Positions 15,540-24,708 of a stretch of 64,000 nucleotides of DNA are shown here, in pieces. The DNA is from Paenibacillus sp. FSL M7-0420 (GTDB lineage Bacteria; Bacillota; Bacilli; Paenibacillales; Paenibacillaceae). The stretch covers positions 6,758,001-6,822,000 of the forward strand of contig NZ_JBBOCJ010000001.1 of assembly GCF_038002345.1 (NCBI RefSeq). The letters are read 5' to 3'. The notes under the pieces are model-generated. The model had not been told where the DNA came from. It worked only from the letters and a program-made list of their open reading frames with translations, and did not search any database. Position numbers and translations under genes: made by a program. Each line of letters opens with the position of its first letter. Position 1 is the stretch's first letter.

Positions 15540-17334
15540 AATCTGTCGAACCCTCCTCTATCCCTTGGCTCAGAAGCTCAGGTGTGTTCATCTGCAGCTG
15601 CTGCTCGGCGAATTCACGGTACAGCTCATGGTCCCTCAGCAGCTCCTCATGCGTGCCCTTGCCGGTAATCCGGCCTTTCTCCATGAAAATAATCTGGTCC
15701 GCATTCACCACCGTAGCTAATCTGTGAGCAATCACAATCGTAGTCCGGCCCTGCATCAGATTGCCCAGCGCCTTCTGCACCACGGCCTCCGACTGGCTGT
15801 CGAGGCTTGAGGTCGCCTCATCGAGCATGAGGATCTTCGGATCGCGCAGCAGTGCTCTGGCGATGGCAATCCGCTGCCGCTGTCCGCCGGACAGCTTCAC
15901 CCCGCGTTCACCGACATCCGTGTTGTACCCGTCCGGGAGCTCTTCAATGAAGCCGTCAGCGTAGGCCATGGCCGCCGCCCGCTTCAGCTCCTCCTTGCTG
16001 ATCTCGCGGTCCAGCCCGTATCCAAGATTCTCTGCAATAGTACCGGCCAGTAGCGGACTTTCCTGTGAGACATAACCGATTCTCTTCCGCCAGGATTTGA
16101 GGGAGAACATCGATGCCGGTTTGCCGTCCAGCCGGATGACTCCGCTATGCGGTTCATAGAACCGTTCCAGCAGCGAGAACAGGGTGGTTTTGCCGCCTCC
16201 GCTCGGACCGACAATGGCAGTCACCTGCCCCGGCTGCATAGTGAAGCTTACCTTGCTGAGCACCTTCTCGCCCGTCTTGTATCCGAAGCTGAGATCCTCC
16301 ACTGCGATCGGTCCCTCTGTGCCTTCAGCCTCTTCCACGCCGTCATACACCTCTTCCTCTGCGGCAAGGGTCTCAATAATCCGCTCAGAGGCTCCCTTGG
16401 CCTTCTGGAGCTGGGTGAAGAATTGCGTCAGCTGCGTCAGCGGCATAATAATCTGGATCAGATACAGAATGAAGGCGACCAGTTCACCGGCAGTGAGCGC
16501 CCCCGAGGATACCAGCATCCCGCCATAGCCGATAATAACTACCAGCAGCATCATGAAGACGAAGGAGATCAGCGGGCTGATCAGGGCGCTGATCTTACCC
16601 TCACGAATCCCGAAGCCCAGCAGGTTCATAATCCCTTTCCGCCCGGCTTCATACTCCTTCTGCTCCGCGCCTGAGGATTTCACCAGCCGAATCTCGGACA
16701 ATACGCCGCTGAGCACAGCGGTGAAGGAGGCCGTCTCGTCCTGCGTGCCTTTAGAGATCTTGTACATCTGCCGTCCCAGCGGCACCAGAATGAGCGCCGA
16801 CAGCGGGAGCACCGTGAACAGCACCAGCGTCATTTTCCAGTTCAGATAGAACAGCACCAGGACAGAGCCGACAATGGAGATGAGGCCGGTGAACAGACTG
16901 GCCAGATGCTCCGAGATCAGTGTCTTGAGAATTCCTGTATCATTAGTCATCCGGCTGACGCTCTCGCCTGTCCGGTTCTCATTGTAATAGGAGACGGGCA
17001 GCACCAGGAATTTGCGCCACAGCCTGTCACGAAGCCCGGCCACAACTTTTTGCCCGACGGCATTCAGAAGATAGATCGAGACTCCGCCAGCCACGGTCTG
17101 CGCAATGAACGCTCCGGCGATACCGGCAATCTGCAGCTTGCTGACAGAAGCCAGCGAGAAGCCGTCCACCAGATTCTTCGTGAACATGGGAATGACCAGA
17201 CCGACCAGGGTCGAAATGATGCTGAGGCCAAGGGCCAGCGCCAGCAGCAGATAAGATGGCTTGGTTTCGTGCAGCAGCTTCAGGAACGGCTTCATGGCCG
17301 CGCCCTGCTTCTGCGGTGCTTGCTTGTTTGTCAT
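15469..17334 (-). CDS. BmrA-like homodimeric ABC multidrug exporter
   Basis: The 621-residue half-transporter has six membrane helices followed by an ATPase domain: Walker A VGPSGGGKTT, signature LSGGQRQRIAIARALL, Walker B ILMLDEATSSLD. It matches BmrA (YvcC) of Bacillus subtilis closely by eye, for example PVSYYNENRTGESVSRMTND and WRKRIGYVSQESPLLAGTI. The catalytic Glu is present, so it should work as a homodimer. The last 35 residues beyond the family end are an extension in the frame that overlaps the response regulator gene. It probably exports toxic amphiphiles. Co-transcription with a two-component system suggests inducible resistance. Confidence 0.9.
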   Translation of the reverse strand: MTNKQAPQKQGAAMKPFLKLLHETKPSYLLLALALGLSIISTLVGLVIPMFTKNLVDGFSLASVSKLQIAGIAGAFIAQTVAGGVSIYLLNAVGQKVVAGLRDRLWRKFLVLPVSYYNENRTGESVSRMTNDTGILKTLISEHLASLFTGLISIVGSVLVLFYLNWKMTLVLFTVLPLSALILVPLGRQMYKISKGTQDETASFTAVLSGVLSEIRLVKSSGAEQKEYEAGRKGIMNLLGFGIREGKISALISPLISFVFMMLLVVIIGYGGMLVSSGALTAGELVAFILYLIQIIMPLTQLTQFFTQLQKAKGASERIIETLAAEEEVYDGVEEAEGTEGPIAVEDLSFGYKTGEKVLSKVSFTMQPGQVTAIVGPSGGGKTTLFSLLERFYEPHSGVIRLDGKPASMFSLKSWRKRIGYVSQESPLLAGTIAENLGYGLDREISKEELKRAAAMAYADGFIEELPDGYNTDVGERGVKLSGGQRQRIAIARALLRDPKILMLDEATSSLDSQSEAVVQKALGNLMQGRTTIVIAHRLATVVNADQIIFMEKGRITGKGTHEELLRDHELYREFAEQQLQMNTPELLSQGIEEGSTDYGQNTGGGRRSAYPRIGGSVPES

Positions 17335-17574
17335 AAGGAATCCCCTTTTCCGGCAGATAGATGGTTGGAGCAGTGGGGCCCCGCTTCCGCCTTAGAACCC
17401 AGAATAACTGGCCTATGTAAACTGAAGTTAAACAGATATTTTGCCATTGATTTGTAATTCCCCATAAAAGTTGGTTTGTATCCCTTTTCAACAAATGTTA
17501 CAGTGATATCAGCGGCATAATAAGGCGGCCACAGCAAGAATGCAAGGCATCCTAGCGGGAAAGGAGTGCAACGT

Positions 17575-18792
17575 TTGCGGGATCATCTCGATAAGCAGCT
17601 GTCTTTCACCTCTCTGAAATGGTTCAACTTCTTCGTATATGGAACGGTTGTCCTCTTCACCAGCTTCTTTCCCTTATATCTGCAGGATGTGGGGATGAAT
17701 AAGCTGGAGATTGGGAGCCTGATGTCTGTAGGCGCACTGGTCTCCATTATTGCCAACCCCTTCTGGGGCATCTGGAGTGACCGGTATCAGAATATCCGGC
17801 GGATTGTCCTCGTCATGCTGACGGGAACGCTGGTCTTGACCCAACTTGTCTTTCAGGCGAATACATATGAAATGATCTACATATCCATTCTGTTCTTCTA
17901 TTTCTTCCAGGGGCCCTTGTTCGCCCAGAGCAACACGATGATTCTCAGCTATATTGACGGAACCAGCCGCAGCTTTGGCTCTTTCCGGCTATGGGGATCA
18001 CTAGGCTGGGCTTTCACCGCCATCCTTGCCGGTCCCGTGATTGAATGGGCCGGCATCTCTGTGCTGTCCTATCTGTTTGCGTCCCTGCTCTGTGCGGCGA
18101 TGATTGCACTGATCACCCTGCCGAAGCTGGACCATTCGATCGGAATCGCCCCCTTGCCCTTTAAAGGCATGAGCCAGATCTTCCATAACCCGTTCTTCCT
18201 GTGCTTCATCCTCTTCGGCATCCTGGTCTCGATCCCGAATACGATGAATAACACCTTTGTGTCACTGTACATCACGGAGCTGGGCGGAAGCAAGACCATG
18301 ATCGGTCTCGCTGTATTCCTGTCCTCCATCCTGGAGATGGGTGTGCTGCTCCTGTGCAATATCGTTCTCCGGCGCAAAATTCCGGTCCTGCTGGCCTCGC
18401 TCACGCTGGTCAGCGCGCTGTTCTTCCTGCGGTGGTGGCTGATGGCCGATGCAACGACTCCGCTGCAGGTCGCACTTATTCAGGTGCTGCACTCCATTAC
18501 CTTCGGCGGCTTCTTCTATGTCGGAACCCAGCTGACCATGCTGCTGGTGCCAAGGCCCTACCGTTCCTCAGGACAGGCTCTCTACACGCTCACCTGGAGC
18601 GGAATCTCCGGCATTCTTGGGGGCGTTCTCGGCGGCTGGATGTATCAGACCCTCGGCGCGCAGACGATGTATCAATCCGGTGCGCTTCTTGCCCTGTTCG
18701 GGGCGATCGGCTTCGGAATGATGTGGCTCACTGTCATTCGCGGCAGCTACCGCCCTCCGGCCGATCCCGAGGACGAGCTGGCGGAAGACTAG
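17575..18792 (+). CDS. MFS transporter (LacY/MFS_1-like)
   Basis: The TTG at 17575 is chosen as start because AAAGGAG ends 8 nt before it; the GTG at 17566 overlaps that site. About 405 residues make 12 hydrophobic helices, with the loop motif GIWSDRYQNIRR between helices 2 and 3 and LWGSLGWAF in helix 5. This resembles the MFS_1-like group with YwbF-type proteins. The substrate cannot be told. It is divergent from the BmrA-like operon and ends in a strong terminator. Confidence 0.85.
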   Translation: MRDHLDKQLSFTSLKWFNFFVYGTVVLFTSFFPLYLQDVGMNKLEIGSLMSVGALVSIIANPFWGIWSDRYQNIRRIVLVMLTGTLVLTQLVFQANTYEMIYISILFFYFFQGPLFAQSNTMILSYIDGTSRSFGSFRLWGSLGWAFTAILAGPVIEWAGISVLSYLFASLLCAAMIALITLPKLDHSIGIAPLPFKGMSQIFHNPFFLCFILFGILVSIPNTMNNTFVSLYITELGGSKTMIGLAVFLSSILEMGVLLLCNIVLRRKIPVLLASLTLVSALFFLRWWLMADATTPLQVALIQVLHSITFGGFFYVGTQLTMLLVPRPYRSSGQALYTLTWSGISGILGGVLGGWMYQTLGAQTMYQSGALLALFGAIGFGMMWLTVIRGSYRPPADPEDELAED

Positions 18793-18807
18793 GAATGCGC
18801 ACAGGTG

Positions 18808-18848
18808 GAAACGGCTTTGCCGTCCTTTAAAAGGACGGTACCGTTTCA
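18808..18848. repeat. Two-part hairpin with a sequence repeated at 39.8 kb
   Basis: An outer stem GAAACGG/CCGTTTC encloses an inner perfect stem CCGTCCTTT/AAAGGACGG. The right half AAGGACGGTACCGTTTCA recurs exactly at 39791-39808. It may be a small interspersed repeat or part of a terminator. Confidence 0.6.
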
Positions 18849-18906
18849 GCGAGAAATAGAAGGATAATTTGTAGCGTAAAACCTATAAATCTTATATTTG
18901 GATATA

Positions 18907-18949
18907 GCAAACAGGCTTGGCCTCCCGGCGGGAGACCAAGCCTGTTTGC
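18907..18949. terminator. Bidirectional terminator between the MFS gene and glnS
   Basis: A perfect 14-bp stem (GCAAACAGGCTTGG with its complement) lies between two convergent genes. Confidence 0.85.
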
Positions 18950-18964
18950 TTATATGCAGCTCTT

Positions 18965-20677
18965 CTAGCCTTTCTTGGGCTGGAAGGAGCTTTTGAGGGA
19001 TACAATCAGATTGAACACCAGATGCTCCGGCGACGAATACTTGCTGTCTACGTTGAAGTACCCGTGACGGAAGAACTGGAACTTGTCCTGCGCCACACTG
19101 TCCTTCAGCCCAGGCTCCACGAAGCCCTGCAGGATCTCGATGGACTTCGGATTCAGCTGATCCAGGAAGGTTGGCTCCGGCTTGTCAGCGGAAGCTTCCA
19201 GACCTTCTACTTCAGCATCCGTCTCCGCCTCTTCGGCAGAGATCAGCGGCTCATAGAGGCGGAATTCCGCCGGTACAGCCTGTCCTGCATCTACCCAGTG
19301 CAGCGTTCCCTTAACCTTGCGGCCGGTGAAGCCGCTGCCGCTCTTCGTCTCAGGATCGTAGGTACAGTGCAGCTCCACCACTTCGCCGTTCTCGTCCTTG
19401 ATGAAGTCGTTGCACTTGATGAAATAAGCATTCTTGAGACGCACTTCATTGCCGGGGAACAAGCGGAAATACTTATTCGGCGGAATCTCCATGAAGTCAT
19501 CGCGTTCAATATAGATCTCACGGGAGAACGGAATCTGGCGGTTGCCCATCTCCGGGTTCTCCACATTGTTCTCAATTTCGAAGTATTCGGTTTCGCCTTC
19601 AGGATAATTCGTAATAACCACCTTCAGCGGCCGCAGCACAGACATCGTCCGGGGAACCGTCAGCTTGAGATCTTCACGGATGAAGTGCTCCAGCATCTGC
19701 AGGTCCACGAGCCCCTGGCTCTTGGAGATACCAGTCTCATGCACGAAGCTGCGGATGGCCTCCGGCGTATAGCCGCGGCGGCGCAGCCCGGAGATGGTCG
19801 GCATGCGGGGATCATCCCAGCCGTCCACATGGCCTTCATCGACCAGCAGCTTCAGCTTGCGCTTGCTCGTAACGGTCTGGGCCAGATTAAGGCGTCCGAA
19901 TTCATATTGGTGAGGTGCAGCCTCCATGTCACATTCCGCGACAACCCAGTCATAGAACGGGCGCTGGTCCTCGAACTCCAGGGAACAGAGGGAATGGGTG
20001 ACATGCTCAATGGCATCCTCCAGCGGATGTGCGAAGGTATACATCGGATAAATGCACCATGCGTCGCCCGTATTATGGTGATGGGAGTGGGATATCCGGT
20101 AAATGACCGGGTCACGCAGATTGATGTTAGGAGAGGACATGTCAATTTTGGCGCGCAGAACCTTCTCGCCGTCCTTGAATTCTCCCGCCTTCATGCGGTG
20201 GAACAGATCCAGGTTCTCTTCTACCCCGCGCTCGCGGTAAGGGCTGTTCTGCCCCGGCTCCGTCAGGGTTCCCCGGAATTCACGGATCTGCTCGGCGCTG
20301 AGATCATCGACATAGGCCTTGCCCTTCTTGATCAGCAGCTCGGCCCGCGCATACATCTCCCCGAAATAATCCGAGGCGAACCGCAGCTCCTCCCATTCAT
20401 ACCCGAGCCATTTCACATCCTCCTGGATGGAATTGACGTACTCGGTATCTTCCTTGAGCGGATTCGTATCATCGAATCTCAGATGGGTCTTGCCGCCGAA
20501 CTCATCCGCCAGCGTGAAGTTAATCCAGATCGCCTTGGCATGTCCGATATGTAAATAACCGTTCGGCTCCGGCGGAAAGCGGGTGACGACTTCCTTAACC
20601 TTACCCGAGCGGAGATCTTCGGTAATGACGTTCTTAATGAAATTGGAGGGTGTACCCTGGTTCTCCACATTGATCAA
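18965..20677 (-). CDS. glnS: Glutaminyl-tRNA synthetase
   Basis: This cytoplasmic class-I enzyme charges tRNA-Gln with glutamine. The HIGH motif is in [15 protein letters not shown] (about residues 35-49). The signature [11 protein letters not shown] and [10 protein letters not shown] are present. The KMSKS equivalent is VTSKRKL. The length of 570 residues is slightly above the usual 550, owing to an acidic linker near residue 480 ([13 protein letters not shown]). Most Firmicutes lack this enzyme and make Gln-tRNA through GatCAB. Paenibacilli are an exception, and the gene is generally thought to be an acquired one. No T-box leader is visible upstream. Confidence 0.96.
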   Translation of the reverse strand: MINVENQGTPSNFIKNVITEDLRSGKVKEVVTRFPPEPNGYLHIGHAKAIWINFTLADEFGGKTHLRFDDTNPLKEDTEYVNSIQEDVKWLGYEWEELRFASDYFGEMYARAELLIKKGKAYVDDLSAEQIREFRGTLTEPGQNSPYRERGVEENLDLFHRMKAGEFKDGEKVLRAKIDMSSPNINLRDPVIYRISHSHHHNTGDAWCIYPMYTFAHPLEDAIEHVTHSLCSLEFEDQRPFYDWVVAECDMEAAPHQYEFGRLNLAQTVTSKRKLKLLVDEGHVDGWDDPRMPTISGLRRRGYTPEAIRSFVHETGISKSQGLVDLQMLEHFIREDLKLTVPRTMSVLRPLKVVITNYPEGETEYFEIENNVENPEMGNRQIPFSREIYIERDDFMEIPPNKYFRLFPGNEVRLKNAYFIKCNDFIKDENGEVVELHCTYDPETKSGSGFTGRKVKGTLHWVDAGQAVPAEFRLYEPLISAEEAETDAEVEGLEASADKPEPTFLDQLNPKSIEILQGFVEPGLKDSVAQDKFQFFRHGYFNVDSKYSSPEHLVFNLIVSLKSSFQPKKG

Positions 20678-20848
20678 CCTTTCATTCTGTAATATAACTA
20701 CTTCCTTGTATGAACATGTTTCCTACTAATATACCCGTTAAGCCGGGAATGTTCAATAAAAGTTGAGCAGCCCCCGCATCCTTTGACTTCTCTCCCGGCG
20801 ATGGAGTAGCATGATAAATATAGGAATATTAAGACAAGGGGGATGCTT

Positions 20849-21094
20849 ATGCAACCGGTAAAACTGCCTAAAGAGCAGCGCGATATGATTACGGACAATA
20901 TCCGTGCCTACTTCGAGGCGGAGCGCGGGGAAACGATCGGCCACCTGGCCGCAGACAATCTGCTGGAGTTCTTCCTGAAGGAGCTGGGACCGGCGATCTA
21001 TAACGGGGCGCTTAGCGACTGCCGCACACTTACCCTCCAGCGCATGCAGGCTCTGGAGGAAGACATCTACGCCTTGGAGTGGAGGAAGCGTTAG
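20849..21094 (+). CDS. DUF2164-family small protein
   Basis: ATG 20849 is preferred over ATG 20843 because AAGGGGG abuts the latter. The 81-residue helical protein (LPKEQRDMITDNIRAYF, then ELGPAIYNGAL) matches the DUF2164 family of unknown function. There are no membrane segments. A GNAT gene follows on the same strand after 42 bp. Confidence 0.8.
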   Translation: MQPVKLPKEQRDMITDNIRAYFEAERGETIGHLAADNLLEFFLKELGPAIYNGALSDCRTLTLQRMQALEEDIYALEWRKR

Positions 21095-21136
21095 TTCAGC
21101 GTGGGTTATATCTCATAACGTATAGGGGGCAGCCGC

Positions 21137-21685
21137 ATGTTTAATTATGTCATAGATGAAGAGCTGAAGCTGAAGCTGCTCATGCCGGAGCATGCCCGTC
21201 AGATGTTCGCTCTGGTGGAACGCTCCCGCCACCGGCTCAGGCAGTGGCTGCCTTGGGTGGACGGCGTAACCGAACAGGCCCATCTCACCACGTTCATTAA
21301 GAACTCCGTGAAGCAAGGCATTGATAACGGCGGGTTCACCGCCGGGCTGTGGGTCCGGGAGGAATTGGCCGGAATTATCGGCTATCACGAGATTGACTGG
21401 CATAACCGCTCGGTCGGCATCGGCTACTGGCTGGGCGAAGGCTATGAGGGACAAGGCTATATGACCAGCGCCTGCCGGGTCTTTGTCGATTACGCCCTGC
21501 TGGAGCTGGAGCTCAACCGCATCGAGATTCGCTGCGCTACAGGCAACCTGGCCAGCAGAGCGATCCCCGAACGGCTGGGATTTATCTTCGAAGGGGTCAT
21601 CCGCCAGGCGGAGAAGCTGCCTGGCGGTTATGTGAACCATGCAGTGTACGGCCTGCTGCGCAGCGAATGGAAGCTGCTGGGCTGA
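21137..21685 (+). CDS. RimL/RimJ-type GNAT N-acetyltransferase
   Basis: The 182-residue protein has the RimL subgroup features QWLPWVDGV near residue 33, IGYWLGEGYEGQGYMTSACR for acetyl-CoA binding, and NLASRAIPERLGF near the C-terminus. Family members acetylate ribosomal protein N-termini or other amino groups, so the substrate here is unknown. Starts at ATG 21137 after TAGGGGGC. Confidence 0.88.
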   Translation: MFNYVIDEELKLKLLMPEHARQMFALVERSRHRLRQWLPWVDGVTEQAHLTTFIKNSVKQGIDNGGFTAGLWVREELAGIIGYHEIDWHNRSVGIGYWLGEGYEGQGYMTSACRVFVDYALLELELNRIEIRCATGNLASRAIPERLGFIFEGVIRQAEKLPGGYVNHAVYGLLRSEWKLLG

Positions 21686-21787
21686 AACTAACTATTTTAG
21701 CTGGACTTGTTCCAATTATTTGCGGTTATTTGCTTGAAGGGCTGGGCGGAGTGGCATGTGCACGCGAGGTGGAGAGGGACGAGCGTC

Positions 21788-22450
21788 CTAGCCCTCCGCC
21801 GCATCCAGCCATCTCTGGAACCGCTCCCGGAGGCCGGCCGCAAGGCTCTCCAGTCCGGCCAGCTCCGCAAGGCCCGTATGGTCCTTGCGCCCATGCTCCA
21901 TCGAGTACAGAACCTGCCTCACCGGGATACGGCCTGCTCCGCCCGCAAGCTTGGTAATCCGGTCCCCGGCCGCAAGGCTGCCTTCACGCAGCACGCGAAG
22001 GTAGAAGCCGCTGTAACCGGTGGACAGCACCTGGGCCGGCATATCCGCAGGTCCATGCTTCTGCGTGAGCTTGAAGCACGGGAAGCGCGGCTGGCTCACC
22101 TCCAGCAGTGCTGTACCGATCTCAAACACATCCCCGATGCACACCTCAGTCTCCAGCAGTCCGCGCGCCGTGATATTCTCGCCGAAGGCGGAAACCTCCA
22201 GCTTACGGCCAAGCCGCTCCTCCCAGTGGGCATAATGCTCCACCGGATAGACGCAGACTGCCTTGTCAGGGCCTCCATGATTGACCAGATCCGCTTGCCC
22301 GTCTCCGGTGAACCCACCCACCCGAAGCGCAAGCGGACCGGCTACCGGCAGCTTGTAGATTCCGGTATCCAGCGGCTTACCGCGGTACTCTACCGTCTTC
22401 GGCTTGCCTACATTAAGCGAGACGACTTGCATCTTCACTTCACTCTCCAT
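21788..22450 (-). CDS. MOSC-domain protein (YiiM-like)
   Basis: The 220-residue protein has the MOSC core GDGQADLVNHGGPDKAVCVY, the molybdenum-binding-type FGENI, and the conserved Cys region QPRFPCFKL. YiiM-like proteins reduce N-hydroxylated compounds with molybdenum cofactor. This fits a genome that carries moaA. The ATG at 22450 follows GGAGGAGAAGGGG and overlaps the stop of the upstream acetyltransferase gene by 11 bp, so the two are co-translated. A later ATG at 22432 is possible. Confidence 0.88.
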   Translation of the reverse strand: MESEVKMQVVSLNVGKPKTVEYRGKPLDTGIYKLPVAGPLALRVGGFTGDGQADLVNHGGPDKAVCVYPVEHYAHWEERLGRKLEVSAFGENITARGLLETEVCIGDVFEIGTALLEVSQPRFPCFKLTQKHGPADMPAQVLSTGYSGFYLRVLREGSLAAGDRITKLAGGAGRIPVRQVLYSMEHGRKDHTGLAELAGLESLAAGLRERFQRWLDAAEG

Positions 22451-22964
22451 CCCCTTCTCCTCCCGTCAGCCTACAGCTCATGAATACTTCATCCACATAA
22501 CGTCCGCTTAAGTAGAATTCCTCCCGCAGCCGTCCCTCTTCCTCGAATCCGCATTTGCGGTAGAACTGAAGCGCCGGTGTATTGCAGGAGAGCACACGCA
22601 GCCGCAGCTTGCGGATGCCATGCTTCGCAGCATGGCGCTTGATCTCCGCGATCAATCGGCTGCCTACACCCAGCCGCTGAAAGCGCGGGTGCACAGCGAT
22701 ATTCACCTCGCATACATGGCGGTTGCTCTCCATCCCGCTGGGACAGCCGAAGCCGACATAACCGCATAGCTCCCCGTCCTGCAAGGCCACAAGCTGGGAG
22801 CCGGGCGGCGCATGCAGCAGATAGTCCTCCCGCGAGCGCCACATCAGCGGACCCGGGGTCGTATTCTCCGTCCAGATCATATTATCGAGCACGATCAGCT
22901 CACGGGCATCCTTGATTTCAGAGGGCCGGATAAGCAGTGCAGCATCTCTGTTAATTGGTTGCAT
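22440..22964 (-). CDS. GNAT N-acetyltransferase
   Basis: The 174-residue protein has the acetyl-CoA loop VHPRFQRLGVGSRLIAEIKR, followed by LRLRVLSCNTPALQFYRKCG and FEEEGRLREEF, a standard GNAT layout. The substrate is unknown. The upstream region has no obvious operator. It forms a two-gene unit with the MOSC protein gene. Confidence 0.87.
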   Translation of the reverse strand: MQPINRDAALLIRPSEIKDARELIVLDNMIWTENTTPGPLMWRSREDYLLHAPPGSQLVALQDGELCGYVGFGCPSGMESNRHVCEVNIAVHPRFQRLGVGSRLIAEIKRHAAKHGIRKLRLRVLSCNTPALQFYRKCGFEEEGRLREEFYLSGRYVDEVFMSCRLTGGEGDGE

Positions 22965-23024
22965 TATTATACACCCCTTGCCTTACTAAGCAGTTAGTAA
23001 AAATATTAGTTGCAGCATGAACGA

Positions 23025-24236
23025 TTATGCAGTCCTGCGCTCAAGCTGTACAGCGGAACGGTTCATGTAGGCGTGTAGCGCGAAGAATCCTACGGACAGC
23101 ACAGCCATTCCACAAGCGAGCCAGCCGGTTGGCGCAAGACCGCCCCTGTCGAACTGAACACCCATCAGATAAGGCCCGATGACACGGCCGATTGCGCCAA
23201 TTCCGCCACTCAGTCCGAGATAGAACGGCGCGCTGCGCTGGGCATGCTCCGAGATGAAGGAAGGCATCGCCGGAGAGATCAGCATCTCCCCAAGGGTAGC
23301 CAGCACCATACCCAGCAGCATCCCCGGATAGCTTGGCATAAACAGAATTACAGCATACCCGCCCAGGTAAAAGACGGCGCTTGCTGTCATCTGCGCGGTT
23401 GACGTCTGCGCGAACCCGCGCTTGATCAGGCTGACCAGCGGCTGCGCCGCGAAGATCAGCACGCCGTTCAGCGTCCAGAGGAAGCCGTATAGCTGCTTCG
23501 ACCAGCCTTCCGAGATAATGAACGGCGAGACTCCGCTGTTCCAGATCGAATTGCCGATCAGCAGGAACATCGAGCCCACCGCCATGAACAGATAGATCCG
23601 TATATGGCCGAGGAGTCTCCAGCCCGATAATTCATGCTGCGGTTGCTTTTTCGATACTGTGCTATGAGCCGGTGCCGTCCCTACCTTACGCAGATAGACG
23701 AAGAAGAATCCGGCAAATACGGCCGAGGTCACCCCGTTGAGCACAAAGCTAAGCATATAATTGCCCAGGAAGCCGCTCAGCGCGGTTCCGAGGGCTACCC
23801 CTATATTATTGGCAACATAGATGATATTGAACAGCTCTGCGCGCTGCTCCGCGAACCGGAAACCGATAAAGGCCTGGATCGCCGGGAGGGAGAGGGAGTT
23901 GAACAATCCCATCAGACCCATGACGATTATGAATACGCTCCAGCTTCCGCTCGCCCACGGGAGGGCAAACAGCGTCAAGGCATTCATCGCTAATGCGCCG
24001 ACAATCAGGCGGTTCACTCCTACCTTATGATACAACGAACCGCCCAGCAGCTGACCGGCAATCCCGCCGAGTGACTGCACCAGCAGCACAATTCCCGCGT
24101 CCTTCATACTGCGTCCCAGTTCATCGAATACATACATCGTAACCAGCGGCCACATCAGCGCACTGCCGGTAGCATTAATAAGACTGGCAATCAAGAATAC
24201 TTTAATTTCCTTCGGATAGGCCTGCATGAATCTCAT
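23025..24236 (-). CDS. MFS transporter (drug-efflux type)
   Basis: The 403-residue protein has 12 hydrophobic helices, with the loop motif GGSLYHKVGVNRLIVG after helix 2 and a charged central loop near residue 200 (STVSKKQPQHE). It resembles the YttB/MdtG-like drug efflux group, but the substrate is not shown. ATG 24236 is used; ATG 24227 is also possible. An AGGGGATG ribosome binding site lies about 12 nt upstream. Confidence 0.85.
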   Translation of the reverse strand: MRFMQAYPKEIKVFLIASLINATGSALMWPLVTMYVFDELGRSMKDAGIVLLVQSLGGIAGQLLGGSLYHKVGVNRLIVGALAMNALTLFALPWASGSWSVFIIVMGLMGLFNSLSLPAIQAFIGFRFAEQRAELFNIIYVANNIGVALGTALSGFLGNYMLSFVLNGVTSAVFAGFFFVYLRKVGTAPAHSTVSKKQPQHELSGWRLLGHIRIYLFMAVGSMFLLIGNSIWNSGVSPFIISEGWSKQLYGFLWTLNGVLIFAAQPLVSLIKRGFAQTSTAQMTASAVFYLGGYAVILFMPSYPGMLLGMVLATLGEMLISPAMPSFISEHAQRSAPFYLGLSGGIGAIGRVIGPYLMGVQFDRGGLAPTGWLACGMAVLSVGFFALHAYMNRSAVQLERRTA

Positions 24237-24708
24237 ATCTTGTCTGTCATCCCCTGTAACATAGCTGTCATTAATCCATCCAGTATCATCCTAAAACAGG
24301 GGGCGGGGCAAGCATACGCGTTAATGCTGTATCGCGGGAAACCAGGGAATTATCCTATTGAAAATCAATCCTGTCTTCACCGCCGCCAGCGATATTAATA
24401 TTCTATAACCCGCTCTTTCACACGTAAAGAAAAATACCTCGCCCGCACTGATTCGTTCCCCGGAAGCCGGGGTAATGATCCATATGAAACACTCCCTATT
24501 TTATTCACCGTGAGATCCGATTTCGTTCCCCCGAATCGGATTGCACGGTGAATTTTGTTTTGTCCGGAGGATGATCCTGCTGTACCCGATACAAAAACAC
24601 TCCCTGTCTCTGCGAATCCCTTGAAGCAGGGTGCCGAGAAGCAGGAAGTGCTAGGCCGAGCTATGTTACAGTCCGGCGATGTGATTCACCGGGTCAGGTC
24701 CGTATTCA
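24237..24708. other. Gene-free region with strong hairpins and short direct repeats
   Basis: No coding frame here is convincing. A long hairpin at 24503-24553 has a perfect outer stem ATTCACCGTG and inner stem ATCCGATT. A smaller one, CCCCGG-AAG-CCGGGG, lies at about 24461-24476. The block ATGATCC...AACACTCCCT occurs twice, about 110 bp apart. On the plus strand the large hairpin is followed by ATTTTGTTTTG, like a terminator, but no plus-strand gene lies upstream. It could hold a small RNA. Confidence 0.4.

Noticed and set aside
18917-20554. 545-residue plus-strand frame
   Set aside because: It is antisense to glnS, a clear synthetase gene, and its composition is that of a shadow frame.
20678-20848. 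T-box leader for glnS
   Set aside because: The upstream region is too short, and I see no T-box core or terminator.
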